This document shows positions 59,975 through 64,000 of a stretch of DNA of 64,000 nucleotides, piece by piece. Location: NCBI GenBank assembly GCA_021234535.1, contig CM037830.1, positions 15,431,116 to 15,495,115 of the forward strand, written 5' to 3'. The notes under the pieces were generated by a model. That model did no database searches. It was not told the origin of the DNA and worked only from the letters and a program-made list of their open reading frames with translations. Position numbers and translations under genes: made by a program. Each line of letters opens with the position of its first letter. The first letter of the stretch is position 1. The stretch is from Stichopus chloronotus. Its lineage: Eukaryota; Echinodermata; Holothuroidea; Aspidochirotida; Stichopodidae.

Positions 59975-61715
59975 AAGATTAGTTTCCATCTCTGTCATAC
60001 ATCTTACATTCTATTAATATTTACTAAAATGAGATTTTGTGGTTATAATATCCTTCAGTTTAGGAAAGCTGATACTCTCTTTAGAAGGTTTATCCCAAAA
60101 TCAGATTCTGTTTTTGAGAAAATGAGTACAACATGACATTTTTTTGCCATTAAAAAATGGGTCTAACTGCTGTACATTAGCATGATACCCACACCCAGAT
60201 GTAATTTTTTTGAGATTACAAGTGACAAAACAAATGCTGCTTTATGGCCAAAGCCACCTAGTACAGGCCAATTTGAAACGAGATACTGTATACACTGTAA
60301 ACTACCTGTTTGTGAGATACAGAACACTGTACATAAAGTCGTTGCAGTTAAATTCATGGTAGTGAGTAGATCAAAAGTTTTACTGTATTTACAAGATTTC
60401 CACAAAGTCTGCTAGATTTCTGTCTACTTTTAACATCAGGCAAATAAACTTAGTTTAGCATTTGAGAGAAAAACAGCCATTGACTTCAATTCATTTTCAA
60501 TCACCATCTTAAAGATGTGGGGCCAAGCCTCTCACATCATGGTAATATTGCAAAACAATCCAGGCATGGTAAATTCAGGATTCTGCTTTAGATGAGGGAA
60601 CCAACTGATGTATGCTGAAACATTTACCAGCGATACCGCACCTGTGAAACACTGTCACACACTCACTTGTTTTGAGGTACCATATTAAAGCGACGATTTC
60701 CTATTTCAGTTTATGCTTTTAGCCTTTACAAAGCCATGCAAAAAATTTCTAGCTGACCGTGCATTTTGCCCGAGCGTATACGAATCCTACGCCATTTCTG
60801 TCAGATTCGAGCAATCTCAGAATTTACTTGATGTCATTTCATGAGAACTTGCCGAGTAAACATTCACTGAGAAAAATTTGAAAGCGCTGCTAGGAAAATA
60901 TCTCTTTCAGGATGGGACATCAGGGTTTGTCCAGAGCCTTGTACCGTGATAAAACCTCTAAAAGCTTGACCGAAATATGAGTGGAGTCGATTTTATCCTA
61001 TCGAGGCCAAAGAGCTTCAGCAATATCGGTCAAATAACTTCACACTGCACTGATGGTGATTCCATCAGCCCTATGGATTCTGCATCCCTGAGCACATGGA
61101 AACTGTCACACCAAATCTACTGTGAAAAAAACATCATTTTAACTCACACACAACGGTGCTGATAGCAAATATCACAAACTGCATTTATGTTCAATTTGTT
61201 TAAAGTACATGGGTTAGAACACAGTTTTTTTTTCGCATTTGTAGAGAAAATTTCAATTTTTTTTCTACATAAGAGTGTTTACACTGGCATATATCTTCCA
61301 CCACATCACTTCAAGCTGCTTTTTTTATGAGGTATCAAATACCTGTTGGTATAGACAAGGACTATTCCAATGATCCAATACAAAGTATTGAGAAAGAAGT
61401 TTTATGATCTGCAGTGGGCTATTAACAGCATTAAACCTGAAAGTCCTTCAGTGGTAAAAAGGGAAAATGAAAGCTCCTTAAAATGCCTCATTAGGCTTTG
61501 GTTGTGAATGCATCAGTCCAGAGGAAGTTCCTCCGACCGAACACATGTCGGATGTAAATGAACGGTACCAATCATGAATGTCCAAATGCTTGATTGTTCA
61601 CACAACCGCGCTGCATTAATATTTAAAACGACGCCGTGACATTTATGAATTTTTGAAACTGAGAGCAGTAGAGGCTTTTTCTCTCTGTTGTTTTTCACTC
61701 CTTTTTGTAGTAAAT
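59975..61715. other. presumed intron, nothing firm
   Basis: A donor-like AACAA|GTGAGTGTG on the minus strand (about 60,659) follows a stretch reading EIVALIWYLKT but lacks a usable acceptor. A 21-base open stretch before AAACAG|GTAGTT (about 60,305) was also seen. Neither is called. Confidence 0.35.
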
Positions 61716-61719
61716 TTAC

Positions 61720-61897
61720 ACAGAATCCATGACGACAACATATCCAGCAGGGTTTCCTGATCAGAGAAACTGATTCTGTTAGACTGATAAGTGCAACAAA
61801 ACAACTGGCCCTGGAATTTATCAGTGAGAGCAAACTCTGATGGCTCAAGAATAACTGCCGCTGACTCCCCTTCTTCTATGAGGAGCTTATCAAACAT
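61720..61897 (-). CDS. candidate first coding exon, acidic N-terminus, unknown protein
   Basis: On the minus strand an ATG at 61,897, preceded by an in-frame TGA five codons upstream, opens a frame reading MFDKLLIEEGESAAVILEPS, EFALTDKFQGQLFCCTYQSN and RISFSDQETLLDMLSSWIL. The first half is acidic and helical; the second alternates like beta strands. The likely donor is CTGT|GTAAAT, leaving one base; CT|GTGTAA two bases away is the alternative. Both are mediocre, and the open frame goes on to 61,643. A CCAAT box lies about 65 bases upstream of the ATG. It would be the start of the minus-strand gene whose other candidate exons run down to 46 kb. The protein is not recognised. Confidence 0.45.
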
Positions 61898-61959
61898 TTG
61901 GCAGAGGATATGTCACACGACAAGTGAGTGGGGCACGTCGGATGTGCTAATCACAGCGG

Positions 61960-61964
61960 ATTGG
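61960..61964 (-). promoter_or_regulatory. CCAAT box upstream of the minus-strand start exon
   Basis: AACCAATCCGC on the minus strand, about 65 bases before the ATG at 61,897, in a locally GC-richer stretch with GACGTGCC. It is consistent with a TATA-less proximal promoter. A short motif, so weak on its own. Confidence 0.3.
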
Positions 61965-62333
61965 TTTTCTTGTTTTTTTTTTATTTGAGATTTTTGTCGA
62001 GAAACTTTTACTAACTGGGTCAGCAAACAGTAATTCTGGGACTTTGGATGGTAGCTATAGCAGTGTATGGTGCAGCTGCCAAACAAGGAAGCTACTCACA
62101 TACAAAACGCACACTACTGTATGTTTGTAAAATGATCTAATTCGATTAACCGTTTCTGATTGTACTATGTGCATGTACAGTATTGTGTGTGTGTGCATGT
62201 CACCACAAGAAATTTAAACAAGGATACCAATCTTGTCCATGAACAATCATTTGAAACTTTATATTAAAGTTGAAAAACGAGTTTTACTGGCAATCGCCTG
62301 GTCATCTATCATTGTTCTTTGTCACTGTTTCAG

Positions 62334-62560
62334 TGAAAAGAAAGTTGTGGAAAAGATCACCCGCCACAAAATCTGAAAGAGAACTATTCCCTCATCTTCC
62401 AGATAATTGGCTTGAAATTAGTTGGCCCTACGAAATCCAAACTCCCCACGAAACCATAGCAGTGAATCACCGTTACTTGAAATCAAACAGACCAATGGGA
62501 ATGAATATGAATATTCACTTACACAAAAATGGGGCTTGCCCAAGTGTCTTTTGTACTTAG
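62334..62560 (+). CDS. candidate terminal exon on the plus strand
   Basis: ATTGTTCTTTGTCACTGTTTCAG (62,311-62,333) is a strong acceptor. The frame entered with two bases reads KRKLWKRSPATKSERELFPH, then LPDNWLEISWPYEIQTPHET, and stops at 62,560 after 75 codons. The first half is basic with SP and KSE residues and looks protein-like. If real it belongs to a plus-strand gene overlapping or diverging from the minus-strand gene starting at 61,897. No upstream partner exon was identified, and the family is not recognised. Confidence 0.3.
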
Positions 62561-62564
62561 CTTT

Positions 62565-63285
62565 GACATATTCCATTGAATTTGATTTTCACTTACAAAA
62601 TTTAATCTCATATTCCAGATTAAGGCATTGGTTCAATTGAAGAAATTAAGGCAAAAATGTCCTTTAAATACATGTATATAAACAAAGGTAACACTTGAAT
62701 TGGAAATTCAAGTAACTGCAGTGGCTTCAATGCCAAGATGACAGACAGTAATTGACCTCACATGAACTCATGCAACCCTCAAGAAAGACAAGAGGGATCA
62801 TGCACGCAATGACCAACAATAACTTCAACAATCAGCTTCTTGAGATGCTTTGATCATGTTGCTTGCGAGCAAGGATCTATGACACATCCAGCCTGCACAA
62901 ACATGTATGCGGCTTGACTCGCCACAATCTTGTCTACAGTCTGCAATGAAGCAAATGTTGGTCGAACCAGCTTTTCTCCTACTTTCACAACACGCAGAGG
63001 CCTACTAACTTATGATGATGTTCATGTAGTGTTCAATTGCTTTCATAGTGGTACAAGCATACTGTAATCAAGCTCCAGCTACTTGAAAAAGCATGGACTG
63101 CGATTTATCATTCCAGCTGTAGAATTGATGAGACAAATTCTTCGTTGCACACACTTCACATTTCAAACATTCACTGAACAGTGATTCCACTGTGGCCCAC
63201 AGGGAACAAACTGTTGCTTGCAGCCACTTTACACATTTTGCATTATTAGATGCTGAACTGAATTCCAAACTGAACATCGAGCACT
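62565..63285. other. non-coding stretch, nothing recognised
   Basis: AT-rich with scattered TACTGTA words. No exon called. Confidence 0.4.
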
Positions 63286-63291
63286 TCAACC

Positions 63292-63373
63292 GGTGCTGTG
63301 GCCGAGTGGATAAAATTGGTGGCAATTGAGCAATGAAGCTTAGCAACCGTGAGGTTCGGGGTTCCGTCGCCGG
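63292..63373 (+). repeat. tRNA-Ser/Leu-like SINE head
   Basis: TGGCCGAGTGG (63,299-63,309) is an exact A box of the tRNA-Ser/Leu type. GGTTCGGGGTTCCGTCGC further on is a degraded B-box region, at a distance that implies a long variable arm. CCGGTG at 63,290 can pair with CGCCGG at 63,368. The T arm does not fold properly. It is followed by ACATTGAGATGTGC and a T-rich tail. It is best read as a tRNA-derived SINE, not a functional tRNA; the 104-codon minus frame across it is an artefact. Confidence 0.55.
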
Positions 63374-63379
63374 CCAGGT

Positions 63380-64000
63380 CACATTGAGATGTGCTTTTAT
63401 TCTTTCTTTTTTTCGTCCGAAAGCAATTTACAGTTCTCCATCTGAATTGACCTTGTGAAAAAAAGATGCCAACATTTATCTAAATTTGTTGACTCGAGAG
63501 TAAACGGATGTGAAGTTGCAATATGACGACACAGCAGGCTACCAGCATACTTATGTGGTTGGTAATAGGGTAAAAAAATAACTTGCCCCTGCAAGGCCCT
63601 AAAAGTATGTAGAATTGACACCGAAAGCTTGACTTGTGGCTGATGCTACATCGGAGGAGTACATTAGTATCAAGAGATTTGTGCTTTCTAAAGGTAAAAT
63701 TCTGCTTTCTTCTTATGTATTTCTTTCTGCATTGTCACTTTCTGGGCTCACCACGAGTGTTGGGAGCTTTTGTGGCTCAAAAAAAACACAAAAACAACCT
63801 GATGGTTAGAGAACAAATTTCATGAAACTGTTTCAGGTTTGCTTGCACTTACACTAAAGTGAGTACAGTAAAAATGGCAGCCTTAAGTGATCAACTGTCA
63901 GTGATATGTTTTCTTGCAAATTTTACGGTCATCTCAACAAATCTTCATGAACACATTCTATCCTGAAATTGCCAGAATTCCATCACTTTTAGTGAGAAAG
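63380..64000. other. non-coding stretch, nothing recognised
   Basis: SINE tail followed by AT-rich sequence up to the window edge. Open frames are chance-length. Confidence 0.4.

Noticed and set aside
63292..63373. functional tRNA-Ser or tRNA-Leu gene
   Set aside because: The A box is perfect, but the T arm and acceptor do not fold, so a SINE head is more likely.
63068..63382. 104-codon minus frame (MTWPATEPRTSRL...)
   Set aside because: Its first part is the reverse complement of the tRNA-derived SINE head.

Overview
This 64 kb window looks like nuclear DNA of a multicellular animal, most likely a marine invertebrate, though the species cannot be named from the sequence. The evidence is AT-rich composition, no long open frames, no bacterial-style operons, abundant microsatellites and homopolymer G/C runs, remnants of a CR1-like LINE, tRNA-derived SINE heads, short inverted-repeat (MITE-like) elements, and short open stretches bounded by GT/AG splice signals. 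Genes here must be read exon by exon, so most coding calls are single exons with limited confidence.

Left part (1-31 kb): mostly non-coding. It holds ATG/GAT microsatellites, a degenerate ~18 bp minisatellite at 2.1-3.0 kb ending in a (GAT)n run, one candidate plus-strand exon with a Cys/His motif at 3.3 kb, an antisense CR1-like LINE tail at 8.4-9.1 kb next to an 18 bp homopyrimidine minisatellite, and a diverged tandem repeat at 11.4-11.8 kb. At 13.4-13.8 kb lies the best single exon in the window: a minus-strand first exon for a secreted, cysteine-rich protein with signal peptide and a consensus splice donor. A degenerate repeat built around a TGATACTG core fills 20.4-21.5 kb.

Middle part (31-40 kb): a candidate plus-strand gene. 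Exon 31.89-32.09 kb encodes a type II membrane-anchor N-terminus. A phase-compatible exon at 33.60-33.77 kb carries N-glycosylation sequons, as expected of a lumenal domain. A short exon at 38.98-39.07 kb followed by a very strong acceptor at 39.82 kb could be the end of this gene or another one. MITE-like pairs, a repeated polyC element and a 160 bp (AT)n tract lie around and within it.

Right part (45-62 kb): a candidate intron-rich minus-strand gene of unknown function. A start-like exon at 61.7-61.9 kb has a CCAAT box upstream. Several small internal exons follow (best: 53,232-53,332), and there are two different terminal exons (46,882-46,985, whose stop codon lies inside a poly(A) signal, and 45,975-46,098, with an acidic Gly-rich tail). 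The two candidate genes point toward each other across about 6 kb. This right half is strikingly enriched in the 7-mer TACAGTA/TACTGTA and contains a Tc1/mariner-like inverted-repeat element (48.5-49.4 kb) and two tRNA-derived SINE heads. I did not find a defence system, CRISPR array or other evidently new system; the most interesting items are the motif enrichment, the unusual multi-microexon gene and the repeats.
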